Shown: piece after piece, positions 7,797-18,605 of the stretch
Position numbering within the stretch: position 1 is the stretch's first letter
How the letters are laid out: every line of letters begins with the position of its first letter
DNA from: DASVWH01 sp036389715
GTDB lineage: Bacteria; Acidobacteriota; Blastocatellia; Pyrinomonadales; Pyrinomonadaceae
Length of the DNA: 46,607 nt
NCBI GenBank assembly: GCA_036389715.1
Contig: DASVWH010000085.1
Span: 1-46,607 of the forward strand
Reading direction: 5' to 3'
Position numbers and translations under genes: made by a program
Notes under the pieces: generated by a model
What the model was told of the DNA's origin: nothing
The model's database searches: none
What the model saw: only the letters and a program-made list of their open reading frames with translations

Positions 7797-8456
7797 TTAT
7801 TGATAGCGGCGCAGCTCGCGCAGGAGCAGGTCGGCGTACTGGCGCGGGTTGTGTATGTTGCGTAGAACGGTCGAGCCTCCAAGCTCGCTGGCGTTGTCTA
7901 TGACGATGTTGCCGTAGCCCAGGAGCCGCTGCGGGACGGTCGCCGAAACCGTCACGTCCTGAATGTTGCGCAGCGGCAGGTTGCGCGTCGTGCGCGCGAT
8001 GAAGCCCTCGTCTATCTCGATCTTGTGGCTGGTCAGCGTGTACTGCACCGTGTTGCGCTTGATGTGGTAATAGGCCGGAACCAGGAGCAGCGCCAGCGCC
8101 ACGGGCAGCGCGATGAACCAGGGCGCTTCGACATAGTAAGCCAGCAGGATAATCAGGAGAATCGCGCCCAGCGCGGCCAGCCCGTAACCCAGCTTGATGA
8201 AGAAGAGCGTCGGGCGAGTCTTGAACACCTGGCGCTCGTCTTCGTGCGCGCGGTCGAGGTGAGCGGGTGCGTTGCGCATGACGGGCTGCGGCGGCGCTGG
8301 CGGCGGCGCAAAAGGCCGCGCGCCTCCCGCTCCTCCGGCCGCACCGGCCAGCCGTGTCATCTCAGGGTCAACGGCGGGCGCGCCGCAACCAGCGCAAAAC
8401 CGCGCGCCCTGCAACACGTAAGCACCACAATTCGTGCAATGCATCCTTTCAGTCAC
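7797..8456 (-). CDS. zinc-ribbon plus membrane PH-domain (bPH2/YdbS-like) protein
   Basis: The product is about 219 aa. An N-terminal zinc ribbon (CTNCG...CAGCG, residues 7-25) is followed by a Gly/Ala/Pro linker to about 75, then two close transmembrane helices (about 90-130). A bacterial PH-like domain follows (about 133-215), with the typical YTLTSHKIEIDEGFIARTTRNL strand and NIQDVTVS. The family is membrane-bound and of poorly known function (YdbS/YdbT relatives). The listed GTG start lies 1 nt after the stop of the upstream receiver gene, so the two are probably translationally coupled. An ATG four codons later (8444) is an alternative start. Confidence 0.8.
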   Translation of the reverse strand: MTERMHCTNCGAYVLQGARFCAGCGAPAVDPEMTRLAGAAGGAGGARPFAPPPAPPQPVMRNAPAHLDRAHEDERQVFKTRPTLFFIKLGYGLAALGAILLIILLAYYVEAPWFIALPVALALLLVPAYYHIKRNTVQYTLTSHKIEIDEGFIARTTRNLPLRNIQDVTVSATVPQRLLGYGNIVIDNASELGGSTVLRNIHNPRQYADLLLRELRRYQ

Positions 8457-8457
8457 C

Positions 8458-10092
8458 TCACTCGACGCTTCCGGCTATGCGAACGCTGGCCAGTAGCTCT
8501 ACGGGATCGTAAGGAGTGGTCACGACGCTGCGCGCGCCCAGTTCCAGCGCCTCCCGGCGGACACTCTCGTTGCTCGACGGCACGAGCAGGACGATGGGCA
8601 GCGAGAGCCTGCCTCCGCTCTGTTTGCGCAGCCGCCGGATGGTCTCGACGCCGTTGATGCCGTGCAGGTCGTAATCGAGCACGAGCAGGTCCGGGCGCTC
8701 TATCCGCAGCAGGTCCAGGGCCTGCTGGCCGTCGAAGGCTGCGCGCGCTTCGTAGCCCGCCGAGCGGATTAAAGAGTTGAGCTGGGCCATCCGCGCCGCG
8801 TCCGAGATGGTCAACAGCAGGCGGCGCGGCATGATGGCCCCGCTCGCACGCCGCTCGCGTTCGTGTGCGGCGGCTTCGGAGGCCGCGCGGGCGGCCTCGG
8901 GGCCGTTGGCCGAGACGCCGCCGTGGCTCGCGGGAGCCGCTGCCGCTGCTTTTTCCGGCTGTCGCTCTGCTCTCGCCCGCTCCGGTTGAGCCTCTGCCCT
9001 GACATCAGAAATATACGCGGGCGCACCGGCAGGGGTTTCGCTTCTCTGCGGGGACGGCTCGCGCATAACGGCCGCCGGAGAGATGTCCAGCGCTGCGGGT
9101 GCTGGCGTGGCGGGCAAGGCGGCTGCCGTTGCGAGCGTTTCCGCGGGCGCCGGTGCGAGCGTCTCTGCGGGCGCTGCTGCGGTCGCACGGTAAACGACGA
9201 CACGGTGGGCAGAAGACCCGTCCTGGGCGGCCTTGACGGCCTCTTCGGCGCTCTCGATGAGGCTCTCCACGTCGCTGCCGTGCTCGGGAAAAGAGGCCAG
9301 GCCGATGGCTATGTCGCTGCCGGGACGTTCCTGCAAAAACTCTGCGTGCAGTCTTGACAGAGCGGCGGCGGCCGCCTGCGAATCCATCCGCGGCAGGTAG
9401 ACGAGCAGCGTCGTCGGGCCATAGAAGGCGACCGAATCAATGCGACGGAGGTTGAGTTTGAGATAGCCGTGCGCTTCGGCCAGGGTGCGGTCGCGCGCGG
9501 GTTTATCCAGCCTCTGACCGCCTTCGCCCGCCACGGCGGCGTAGACCAGAGCCATCGTCCCGCTCGTCCCGGCGCGCACGTCTTCGCGCACGGAGTCGAG
9601 CAGGAACATGAAATTGTCTATCTCCATCCGCTGTTCGCCGACGACGGGCGCGCGCCTGCGGTCGGTCTCGATGCGCCAGAAGAGCGAGTCGAGCCGCGCC
9701 AGCAGCTCGGCGGGCGAGGCTTCGAGAGAGAAATAATCGTCCGCGCCGACGTTGGAAGCGGCCCCGCGCAGAGAGCGTTCGTCGCGTTCCCAGATGAAGA
9801 CAATCGGCAGAGCGTGCGTGGCCGCCTCGGCGCGCAGCCTGCGGGCCAGCGCGACCCCCTCGTGCTCGCCTTCGCCCGCGGCGGCGGCGATGACGAAGAT
9901 GGCCACGTCAGGCTCGAATTCGCCGATGGTCGCGGCGGCAGTGCCGGGCGCGGTCGTCTGCGTCTCGTAGCCGGAAGCAGACAGTTGTTGTTGCAGAGTC
10001 GGGGCCTGCGCTTCGGTCACAATCAAGGCGCGGCGCGGACGCCACTCGGCGGCAGCACCCGGCTGGGAATCAATGGGAGCAGTATTGGACAA
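8458..10092 (-). CDS. degenerate response-regulator protein: pseudo-REC, GGDEF-like, C-terminal REC
   Basis: The product is about 544 aa. An N-terminal receiver-like domain (about residues 18-135) and a GGDEF-fold segment (about 160-305, around DSVAFYGPTTLLVYLP) come first. In the GGDEF segment the catalytic motif is replaced by GPTTL, so cyclase activity is unlikely. An Ala/Pro/Glu-rich linker (about 310-420) leads to a C-terminal receiver. This keeps the phospho-acceptor Asp (LLVLDYDLHG) but has TTP where the conserved Lys-Pro is expected. No DNA-binding domain is visible. I chose the TTG at 10092 because a near-perfect AGGAGG lies 10 nt upstream; the open frame extends to 10134 without an RBS. 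It is probably a protein-protein signalling scaffold. Confidence 0.75.
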   Translation of the reverse strand: MSNTAPIDSQPGAAAEWRPRRALIVTEAQAPTLQQQLSASGYETQTTAPGTAAATIGEFEPDVAIFVIAAAAGEGEHEGVALARRLRAEAATHALPIVFIWERDERSLRGAASNVGADDYFSLEASPAELLARLDSLFWRIETDRRRAPVVGEQRMEIDNFMFLLDSVREDVRAGTSGTMALVYAAVAGEGGQRLDKPARDRTLAEAHGYLKLNLRRIDSVAFYGPTTLLVYLPRMDSQAAAAALSRLHAEFLQERPGSDIAIGLASFPEHGSDVESLIESAEEAVKAAQDGSSAHRVVVYRATAAAPAETLAPAPAETLATAAALPATPAPAALDISPAAVMREPSPQRSETPAGAPAYISDVRAEAQPERARAERQPEKAAAAAPASHGGVSANGPEAARAASEAAAHERERRASGAIMPRRLLLTISDAARMAQLNSLIRSAGYEARAAFDGQQALDLLRIERPDLLVLDYDLHGINGVETIRRLRKQSGGRLSLPIVLLVPSSNESVRREALELGARSVVTTPYDPVELLASVRIAGSVE

Positions 10093-10187
10093 GAAAACGC
10101 GGCCTCCTGAGCCTGTAAGATACGACACTGGCAATTAGATACATTGCTAATGATACATAAAATACCGTGCGCGCCGAAATAAAAAGA

Positions 10188-10220
10188 GGGTCGAGCCTGC
10201 TCAAGCGAGCGGCTCGACCC
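10188..10220 (-). terminator. rho-independent terminator of the transglycosylase gene
   Basis: On the minus strand GGGTCGAGCC pairs with GGCTCGACCC across a 13-nt loop and is followed by TCTTTTTATTT. It lies just after the transglycosylase stop (10254) and before the receiver gene. Confidence 0.85.
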
Positions 10221-10253
10221 CATATCTTGACTGAAATGCTCCGGTTTCGGGCC

Positions 10254-11099
10254 TTACTGGCTGACCAGTTGAAGCCTTCCGTCCGGCAGTTTGACGACGA
10301 AGACCTGCCGTTCGTAGCTCGGTTCGCTCGGCTGCGGCTGCGGTTGGAGGTTGGCGACCTCGGCCGGGCGCACCGTGTGAGCCGCCCGTGCGCTCTCGCC
10401 GTCGCGCATCAGCGAGTAGCGCTGCATGATGCGGCGGACGTAGTCCTGAGTCTCGCGGTAGGGTGGAACGCGACGGCCGTACTTGAGCACAGCGCCTTCG
10501 CCCGCGTTATAACCGGCCAGCGCCAGGGCCACGTCGCCGTTGAAGGAGTTGAGCAGGAAGCGCATGTAGCGTGCGCCGCCTTCGATATTCTGCTTCGGGT
10601 CGAAGATATTGGTGACGCCGAAACGCGCCGCCGTTCCCGGCATCAGCTGCATCAGGCCGCTCGCGCCCTTCGGCGAGATCGCGCCGCGCTTGAAGGAAGA
10701 CTCCTGGTGCATCTGCGCGTAGAGCAGGACGGGGTCAACGCCGTTGCGTGCGCCCGCTTCGAGGATGAAGCCGTCTATCCGCGCGTCGCCCGTTGTAAAG
10801 CCGTTGAGCGACTTGCTCGCCCTGATTCCCGCATCGAGCGGGCGCGTGTAGAGCAGCGCAGCGGGCCGCGCATTAATCTCGCGCACGGACCCGATGGCCT
10901 GGGCCGTGGGCCGGACGGTCCTGGCGGGCGGCGAACCGGCTTTCGCTGAAGGCGGCAGCGCGGCCGTCGTCGGGAGATTCTCGACGCGGACGCCGCTCTG
11001 CGTGTCAAAATTGTCGTAGCGGTAGCCGGAACCGCCCTGTGCCAGGGCCGGAACGGCGCTCAGCAGCGCCAGCAAACATACGTAGGGGAACTTTTTCAT
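10254..11099 (-). CDS. secreted lytic transglycosylase, SLT domain
   Basis: The product is 281 aa with a clear signal peptide (MKKFPYVCLLALLSAVPALA, cleavage after ALA). A proline-rich spacer runs to about residue 105, and an SLT/lysozyme-like domain covers about 107-230. The catalytic Glu is E133 in MHQESSF. Other family motifs are GLMQLMPGTA (148-157), NIEGGARYM and ALAGYNAGEGAV. The enzyme would cleave the MurNAc-GlcNAc bond of peptidoglycan with 1,6-anhydro product formation in the periplasm. The length and architecture are those of a soluble family 1 enzyme. It has its own terminator and so is separate from the receiver gene downstream. Confidence 0.92.
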   Translation of the reverse strand: MKKFPYVCLLALLSAVPALAQGGSGYRYDNFDTQSGVRVENLPTTAALPPSAKAGSPPARTVRPTAQAIGSVREINARPAALLYTRPLDAGIRASKSLNGFTTGDARIDGFILEAGARNGVDPVLLYAQMHQESSFKRGAISPKGASGLMQLMPGTAARFGVTNIFDPKQNIEGGARYMRFLLNSFNGDVALALAGYNAGEGAVLKYGRRVPPYRETQDYVRRIMQRYSLMRDGESARAAHTVRPAEVANLQPQPQPSEPSYERQVFVVKLPDGRLQLVSQ

Positions 11100-11525
11100 G
11101 CCTCACACCAAAATCTTGTATCAAGAATTATCGTCCCGTAAGGATTGGAGCCGGACGATAGAGCGCCACTGGAATAGAGCGTTTTGGGGCCGAAACTGCC
11201 TCGACGTGGAGCGTTCGAGAACGCAACGGAATAGTAGCACGGTGTTGGCAATAAGCCAAACAGTTTTTACCAAGGCCTCCGGTGCGCCCCTGTCGGCGAG
11301 GCGGGCGGACCAGGTAAATGATTGGAGGGAAGCGGGTTAAGCGTACCAGCCGCGCTTCCTGTTAGCCGGGGCCAGGGCGCGAGCGATGGGCTTTTCGGTG
11401 GGCGCCCCGGGGCGTCGGGCCGCGAGCCTTGACACGGGGGGTATGATGTTGCAGCTTTTAACCCGGCTTGCCCCTTCGGTTAACCGGCGTGCTCGAAGGG
11501 CGCGCCCATCACAAGGAGAAAAAGA

Positions 11526-11888
11526 ATGAAAAGACTCCTCACCGCGTTGACGACGCTGCTGTTCGCTTTGTCGCTGACCGCGATGGCGCAGAACACCAAC
11601 TCAAGCAAGACCAGCTCTGCCAATACGGACGCGACGAATGCGAACACGCCCAAGAAAAAGCGGGGTCCGGTTTTTCGCGCCAACAAGGATCAGATCAAGC
11701 AGGCCCAGGCGATTCTCAAACAGCGCGCCTTCTACGCGGGCGAGCAGACCGGCAAGCTCGACCCGGACACTCGCGCCGGGCTCAAGAAGTACCAGGAAGC
11801 GGAGAAGCTCAAAGTCACCGGGACACTCAATAAGGTGACGCTCGAAAAGATGAACATCACGCTGACGGATAAGCAGAAAGCCATGTGA
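11526..11888 (+). CDS. secreted peptidoglycan-binding-domain protein
   Basis: The product is 120 aa. It has a signal peptide (residues 1-21, ending MAQ), an Asn/Ser/Thr linker with a basic KKKRGP patch, then a PG_binding_1 module (about 55-115). The module shows the family pattern QAILKQRAFYAGEQTGKLD, then TRAGLKKYQEAEKL and GTLNKVTLEKM. The module normally binds the peptide part of peptidoglycan; no catalytic domain is attached. AAGGAG lies 9 nt before the ATG. A terminator follows at 11954. Confidence 0.82.
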   Translation: MKRLLTALTTLLFALSLTAMAQNTNSSKTSSANTDATNANTPKKKRGPVFRANKDQIKQAQAILKQRAFYAGEQTGKLDPDTRAGLKKYQEAEKLKVTGTLNKVTLEKMNITLTDKQKAM

Positions 11889-11953
11889 AGGTGACGTGGG
11901 AACCTTCCGGGGTAACGTGGGAGCAAATTTCCGGCGAGCGGGATTAAAGCGCA

Positions 11954-11989
11954 AAGCGCGGGCGTGTGATTGAACATGCGCCCGCGCTT
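11954..11989 (+). terminator. terminator between PG-binding gene and alaS
   Basis: AAGCGCGGGCG (11954-11964) pairs with CGCCCGCGCTT (11979-11989), followed by CTTCCTTT on the + strand. Confidence 0.7.
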
Positions 11990-12081
11990 CTTCCTTTATA
12001 AGTCGGCAGCTATCCTCACCCGGCCGTAGCTCCCTTTACGCAGCCACACACGGCCGCACCCATCCTGACTTTGGCGCAAAC

Positions 12082-14760
<2,679 letters not shown>

Positions 14761-14774
14761 AATGGTTTCCATAC

Positions 14775-14844
14775 AGTCAGCAGTAAGCTGTGAGCAGTAA
14801 GCAGGCGGCCTTTACGCTTACCGCTTACTGCTCACTGCTCACTT
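14775..14844. repeat. heptanucleotide inverted array (locus A)
   Basis: The left arm reads AGTCAGC AGTAAGC TGTGAGC AGTAAGC. The right arm reads GCTTACC GCTTACT GCTCACT GCTCACT. The arms are reverse complements and could fold into a long hairpin. The array sits between the divergent alaS and serine hydrolase genes. Confidence 0.75.
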
Positions 14845-15001
14845 GTAGAAAGTGTAACATGAAAGAAATTGGCATAGAATCAGCGGGCGCGGTGTTTAAT
14901 CTGGTAAGGGGACGGGAACTTGAGAGGGAGCGTAAAGTGACGGGACAGGGCACTACCTTGACACGGTAGGGTCCGGGCGGAAACTTAAGGAGAGAGCGCG
15001 A

Positions 15002-16534
15002 ATGAAACCGTTGATGAATATCCGGGGCATGACGAGACGGATGCTCGTCTTGTTGTGCCTGCTCGCCATAGGGACACAGGGCTGCGCGCAGGAGGGACGG
15101 TCGCAGCAGCCGGGCCAGTCGTTTGTTCCCTTGAAGACGGCCGTTAAGACGGATGCGCTGATCGCGCGTCTTGAGACGTTTATTCCGCAGTTGATGGCGG
15201 AGGGGGTCGTGCCGGGCCTCTCAATCGTGCTCATCCGCGAGGGAAAAGTCTTCTGGCAGCGCGGCTTCGGCGTCAAGAGCACGCAGACGAAAGAGCCCGT
15301 GGACGAGAGCACTGTCTTTGAAGCGGCATCGCTCAGCAAGCCCGTTTTCGCTTACGGCGTGCTCAAGCTGGTTGACGACGGAAAGCTCAATCTGGACACG
15401 CCCTTGACCAAATACCTGCCGGGCGCTTACGTCCAGGGCGACGCCCGCCTGAACCGGATCACGGCGCGGATGGTGCTCAGCCACACGACCGGCTTCCCCA
15501 ATTGGAGGCCGCGCGGCGGCGCGCTGAAGATTCATTTCACGCCCGGCGAAAGGTTCAGCTATTCGGGCGAGGGCTTCGTCTACCTGCAAAAGGTAGTCGA
15601 GCGCCTGACGGGAACGGGGCTCGACGAGTTCATGCAGAAGACCGTCTTCGGGCCGCTCGGGATGCAGAGCAGCAGCTACGTCTGGCGCGCCGATTATGAA
15701 GCACGCAAAGTCTTCGGGCATGACCCGTTCGGCTCCGTGACGGGCAGGCGCAAACCCTCGGAAGCGAACGCGGCGGCCAGCCTGCACACGACGCCGCAGG
15801 ATTACGCGAAGTTCGTCATCGCCGTGATGAAAGGCACGGGGCTCAAGGTAGAGACCGCGCGCCTGATGCTCACCGAGCGCATCAAGGTCCGCGAGGGCTG
15901 CCAGGATTGCATCAGTAATCCGAGCACGGGCGGGCTCTCTGCGACGGTCGGCTGGGGGCTCGGGTGGGGGCTGCAAACGACGCCGGACGGCGAGTCCTTC
16001 TGGCACTGGGGCGACAGTAATAACGACGCGCAGGCTTACGTCGTCGGCTTCCCGAAACAGGGGCTCGCGCTGGCGGTCTTCACCAACAGCGGCAACGGCC
16101 ATTCGATCATCCCGCTGCTCATCAACGAAGCGCTCGGCGGCCGCCAGCCCGCCATCGCCTGGCTCAACTATGACCCCTATAACTCTCCGCTGAGAACCCT
16201 GGTCAAAGACATCCTGACCAGAGGCGGTGCGGCCATCGCCGAGTACCGCGAGCGCAGGAAGACGGCCCCGCCCTCGGCCCGCTTGAATGAAGCGCAGGTC
16301 AACAGGGTCGGTTACGCGCTGCTCTCGAAAAAGATGATTGACGAGGCAATCGAAATCCTGAAACTAAACGTCGAAGATTTTCCGCGTTCCTGGAATGTTT
16401 ACGACAGCCTCGCGGAAGCCTACATGCTCAAGGGCGAAAACCGGCTGGCCATCGAAAATTACCGCAAGTCAATCGAGCTGAACCCGGACAATGCGGGCGG
16501 GAAAGAGGCCCTGAAAAAACTTCAGGGAAACTGA
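15002..16534 (+). CDS. exported beta-lactamase-fold serine hydrolase with C-terminal TPR
   Basis: The product is 510 aa. A signal peptide ends at a Cys (TQGC, Cys28), so a lipoprotein is possible although the lipobox is weak. The class C beta-lactamase/esterase domain spans about residues 50-390. It has S110-L-S-K113 as the nucleophile motif, Y187-S-G189 in place of the usual YxN, and HWG as the third motif. The C-terminus (about 430-508) carries two TPR-like helix pairs (NVYDSLAEAYMLKGENRLAIENY). Members are D-aminopeptidases, esterases or uncharacterised hydrolases; the substrate is unknown. AAGGAGAG precedes the ATG. It is convergent with recX. Confidence 0.87.
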   Translation: MKPLMNIRGMTRRMLVLLCLLAIGTQGCAQEGRSQQPGQSFVPLKTAVKTDALIARLETFIPQLMAEGVVPGLSIVLIREGKVFWQRGFGVKSTQTKEPVDESTVFEAASLSKPVFAYGVLKLVDDGKLNLDTPLTKYLPGAYVQGDARLNRITARMVLSHTTGFPNWRPRGGALKIHFTPGERFSYSGEGFVYLQKVVERLTGTGLDEFMQKTVFGPLGMQSSSYVWRADYEARKVFGHDPFGSVTGRRKPSEANAAASLHTTPQDYAKFVIAVMKGTGLKVETARLMLTERIKVREGCQDCISNPSTGGLSATVGWGLGWGLQTTPDGESFWHWGDSNNDAQAYVVGFPKQGLALAVFTNSGNGHSIIPLLINEALGGRQPAIAWLNYDPYNSPLRTLVKDILTRGGAAIAEYRERRKTAPPSARLNEAQVNRVGYALLSKKMIDEAIEILKLNVEDFPRSWNVYDSLAEAYMLKGENRLAIENYRKSIELNPDNAGGKEALKKLQGN

Positions 16535-16536
16535 AG
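16520..16536. terminator. weak hairpin at the serine hydrolase stop
   Basis: CTTCAG and CTGAAG form a 6-bp stem spanning the stop codon, followed by a weak T run. It may be a minimal terminator between the convergent hydrolase and recX genes. Confidence 0.3.
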
Positions 16537-16591
16537 AGACTTTCGGGGAGATTAAATCACCGGCAGGGGAACCGGACCGCTTCGAGCGGGC

Positions 16592-17161
16592 TCAGGCGTC
16601 GTCTTCATCAATCTCGGCGGCGGACGCGGCGCGGACTTTCCGGCCCACCAGCTCGTATGAAAAGCCCTGTCGCAGGAGATGATCGAAGAGGCTTTTGGTT
16701 TCGGCGCGGGTTTGGGGGCGACCGCGCAGGCGCGTGCGTTTCTCTATCGCGCGGTCAATCAATTGCTCTTCGGGCGTCTCTTCGAGGACGAGCTTGATGG
16801 CTTCGTCGGCCGTCTCGCGGTCAATCTTCTTGAGCGCCAGGGCGCGCTTCAGGCGCTCGCGCCCGACAGGCTTCTGCCGCACCTGGAAGGAAGCGTAGCC
16901 GAAGGCGAAGCGCTCGTCGTTGAGATAGCCGTACTCCTGAAGACGCGCGACGACGGCTTCGACCGTCGCTTCATTCGTCCACTCTTTCTCCAGCAGCCGC
17001 TCGCGCAGCTCCACCACCGAGCGCGGCTTGGCGGCCAGCAGCTTAACGGCGCGCTGAAAGGTTCTCTCTCTCGCCTTTTCCGGGTCGAAGGGGCGCGGCG
17101 GCCGCGCGGCCTCATCGTCCCCGGCGCGTTTCTCCTTCGGCTTCCAATTTCGTTTGCGCAT
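16592..17161 (-). CDS. recX: RecX family regulatory protein
   Basis: The product is 189 aa, all alpha-helical. An N-terminal basic/acidic extension runs to about residue 30. RecX three-helix repeats follow: RAVKLLAAKPRSVVELRERL, then VARLQEYGYLNDERFAFGYA, with GRERLKRAL and a terminal GFSYELVGRKVR. RecX binds RecA filaments and limits recombinase and SOS activity. recA is not in the window. The C-terminus is acidic (EIDEDDA). The gene is divergent from truB, with a heptamer inverted array between them. Confidence 0.9.
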   Translation of the reverse strand: MRKRNWKPKEKRAGDDEAARPPRPFDPEKARERTFQRAVKLLAAKPRSVVELRERLLEKEWTNEATVEAVVARLQEYGYLNDERFAFGYASFQVRQKPVGRERLKRALALKKIDRETADEAIKLVLEETPEEQLIDRAIEKRTRLRGRPQTRAETKSLFDHLLRQGFSYELVGRKVRAASAAEIDEDDA

Positions 17162-17195
17162 CGCGAACCCACTCTAGCGCAACGCAAAAGAGCAT

Positions 17196-17313
17196 TGCAA
17201 TTTCGGAATGCGGATTGCGGACCGCGCTTTGAAAGACATATCCTTAAACCGGCGAAGCGGTCGCGCCGCGACGCCTGTCGAGCGGCCCGTTAATCCGCAT
17301 TCCGCAATCAAAT
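17196..17313. repeat. heptanucleotide inverted array (locus G) around a spacer
   Basis: The left arm (about 17196-17222) reads TTTCGGA ATGCGGA TTGCGGA. The right arm (about 17292-17310) reads AATCCGC ATTCCGC AATCAAA. CGGAATGCGGATT is exactly complementary to AATCCGCATTCCG. The arms bracket an approximately 70-bp spacer and fill the recX-truB divergent region up to the truB start. Confidence 0.7.
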
Positions 17314-18265
17314 GATGGACGGTATCCTTATCATAGACAAGCCCGCGGGGCTGACTTCGCACGACGTGGTGGCGAGGGTCCGGCGCATCCTGAACATCAA
17401 GCGCGTCGGGCACACGGGCACGCTCGACCCGTTTGCGACCGGCGTGCTCGTTATTCTTTTGGGACGCGCGACGCGGCTCGCGCAGTTTTTGAGCGGCGCG
17501 GAGAAAGAGTATGCGGCCGAGATTCGTTTCGGCTACGCGACCGATACCGGAGACTCGACGGGCGAGCGCCGGGAGCCCGCCGCAACTCTCAAGGAAGGTC
17601 CGGGAACATGGAGCGACGAAGAGATAGAAGCCGCGCTCGGGGCCCTGCGCGGGCCGATAGACCAGGTCCCGCCGATGTATTCCGCGAAGAAGGTGCAGGG
17701 AAAAAAGCTCTACGAGCTGGCGCGGCGCGGCGTCGAGGTCGAGCGCGCGGCCGTCGCCGTCACGATTCATGAGCTTGAAACGGTCAGACGCGACGGCGTG
17801 CTGCTGCGGCCGAACCGGGATGGGACCGTCGACCTTTGCGTGCGCGTCGTCTGTTCCGCCGGAACCTACGTCCGCACGCTCGCGGAATCCATCGGCGAGC
17901 GGCTCGGCACGGCGGCGCACCTCTCGGCCCTGCGCCGGACGCGCGCCGGAGACTTCAGCCTGGAAAATTCCGTCGGCCTGGATGCTTTGAGAGCACAGGC
18001 GGAGGCGGGCGAGCCTGGCCGCGAGCGCTTTCTTTCGATGGACGCGGCGCTCCCATCGCTTCCTTTCGTGCATCTAACGGCCGACGAGGCGCGACGGGCG
18101 CTGCACGGCGTCGGCCTCAATGTCGAAGCGCGGGCGGCCGCAGGGTGGCCCGACGGCGCTCAGGTCAGGATGCGCGACGAGGATGGACGGCTGATTGCGG
18201 TCGGGACTTACGATGCCCCCGGCGCGCGGCTCAACCCCCGCGTCGTCCTCGCTGACGCAAAATAA
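17312..18265 (+). CDS. truB: tRNA pseudouridine-55 synthase
   Basis: The product is 317 aa. It isomerises U55 to pseudouridine in the T-loop of tRNAs. The TruB core is clear: GILIIDKPAGLTSHDVV, then GHTGTLDPFATGVL with the catalytic D39, and later PPMYSAKKVQGKKLYELAR and the CSAGTYVRTLAESIG block. A C-terminal PUA-like segment follows (about residues 250-317). The start is one of two tandem ATGs directly next to the right arm of repeat G. No clear Shine-Dalgarno is visible, so translation may be weakly initiated or leader-dependent. Confidence 0.95.
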   Translation: MMDGILIIDKPAGLTSHDVVARVRRILNIKRVGHTGTLDPFATGVLVILLGRATRLAQFLSGAEKEYAAEIRFGYATDTGDSTGERREPAATLKEGPGTWSDEEIEAALGALRGPIDQVPPMYSAKKVQGKKLYELARRGVEVERAAVAVTIHELETVRRDGVLLRPNRDGTVDLCVRVVCSAGTYVRTLAESIGERLGTAAHLSALRRTRAGDFSLENSVGLDALRAQAEAGEPGRERFLSMDAALPSLPFVHLTADEARRALHGVGLNVEARAAAGWPDGAQVRMRDEDGRLIAVGTYDAPGARLNPRVVLADAK

Positions 18266-18269
18266 AGGA

Positions 18270-18301
18270 TTGACTCAATGGCCGAGGTGCTGTGTTATAC
18301 T
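18270..18301 (+). promoter_or_regulatory. possible promoter for the prkA cluster
   Basis: TTGACT at 18270 is followed by TTATAC/TATACT around 18295-18301, with a spacer of 19-20 bp, longer than ideal. It would give a leader of about 300 nt before prkA. The leader 18302-18605 has no convincing gene; GC-rich inverted repeats such as AGCGC...GCGCT near 18324 are present. Confidence 0.35.
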
Positions 18302-18605
18302 TGGCCTAGAGTTACCAGGGCCAGCGCGCGAGCGGAGCGCTCCCGAAGGTTTCCGTCCTGCCGCTCACATTTGAGACATCCGATCATTGAAAGGTTGGAG
18401 CGAACCCGACGATACGCCGCACGCTTGAGGCGCGCGTGCTGCTGCGTATCCAGGGCTCAAGACCAGCCTGATGGGCCGCCGTCGCTCGCTTGGCCGCCAA
18501 TGCCCGGCAAGATGCGCGCCGTCTGGTCCAAAAAGAACGAGGGCGTGATGATCCCCGCACGCTGTCCACGCGCGCTTTCAGCCGAAAAGAGGTAGTAACA
18601 AGGCT

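Noticed and set aside
11419..11437. TTGACA with TATGAT nearby upstream of the PG-binding gene
   Set aside because: The two boxes are only about 7 bp apart, so they cannot form one sigma-70 promoter.
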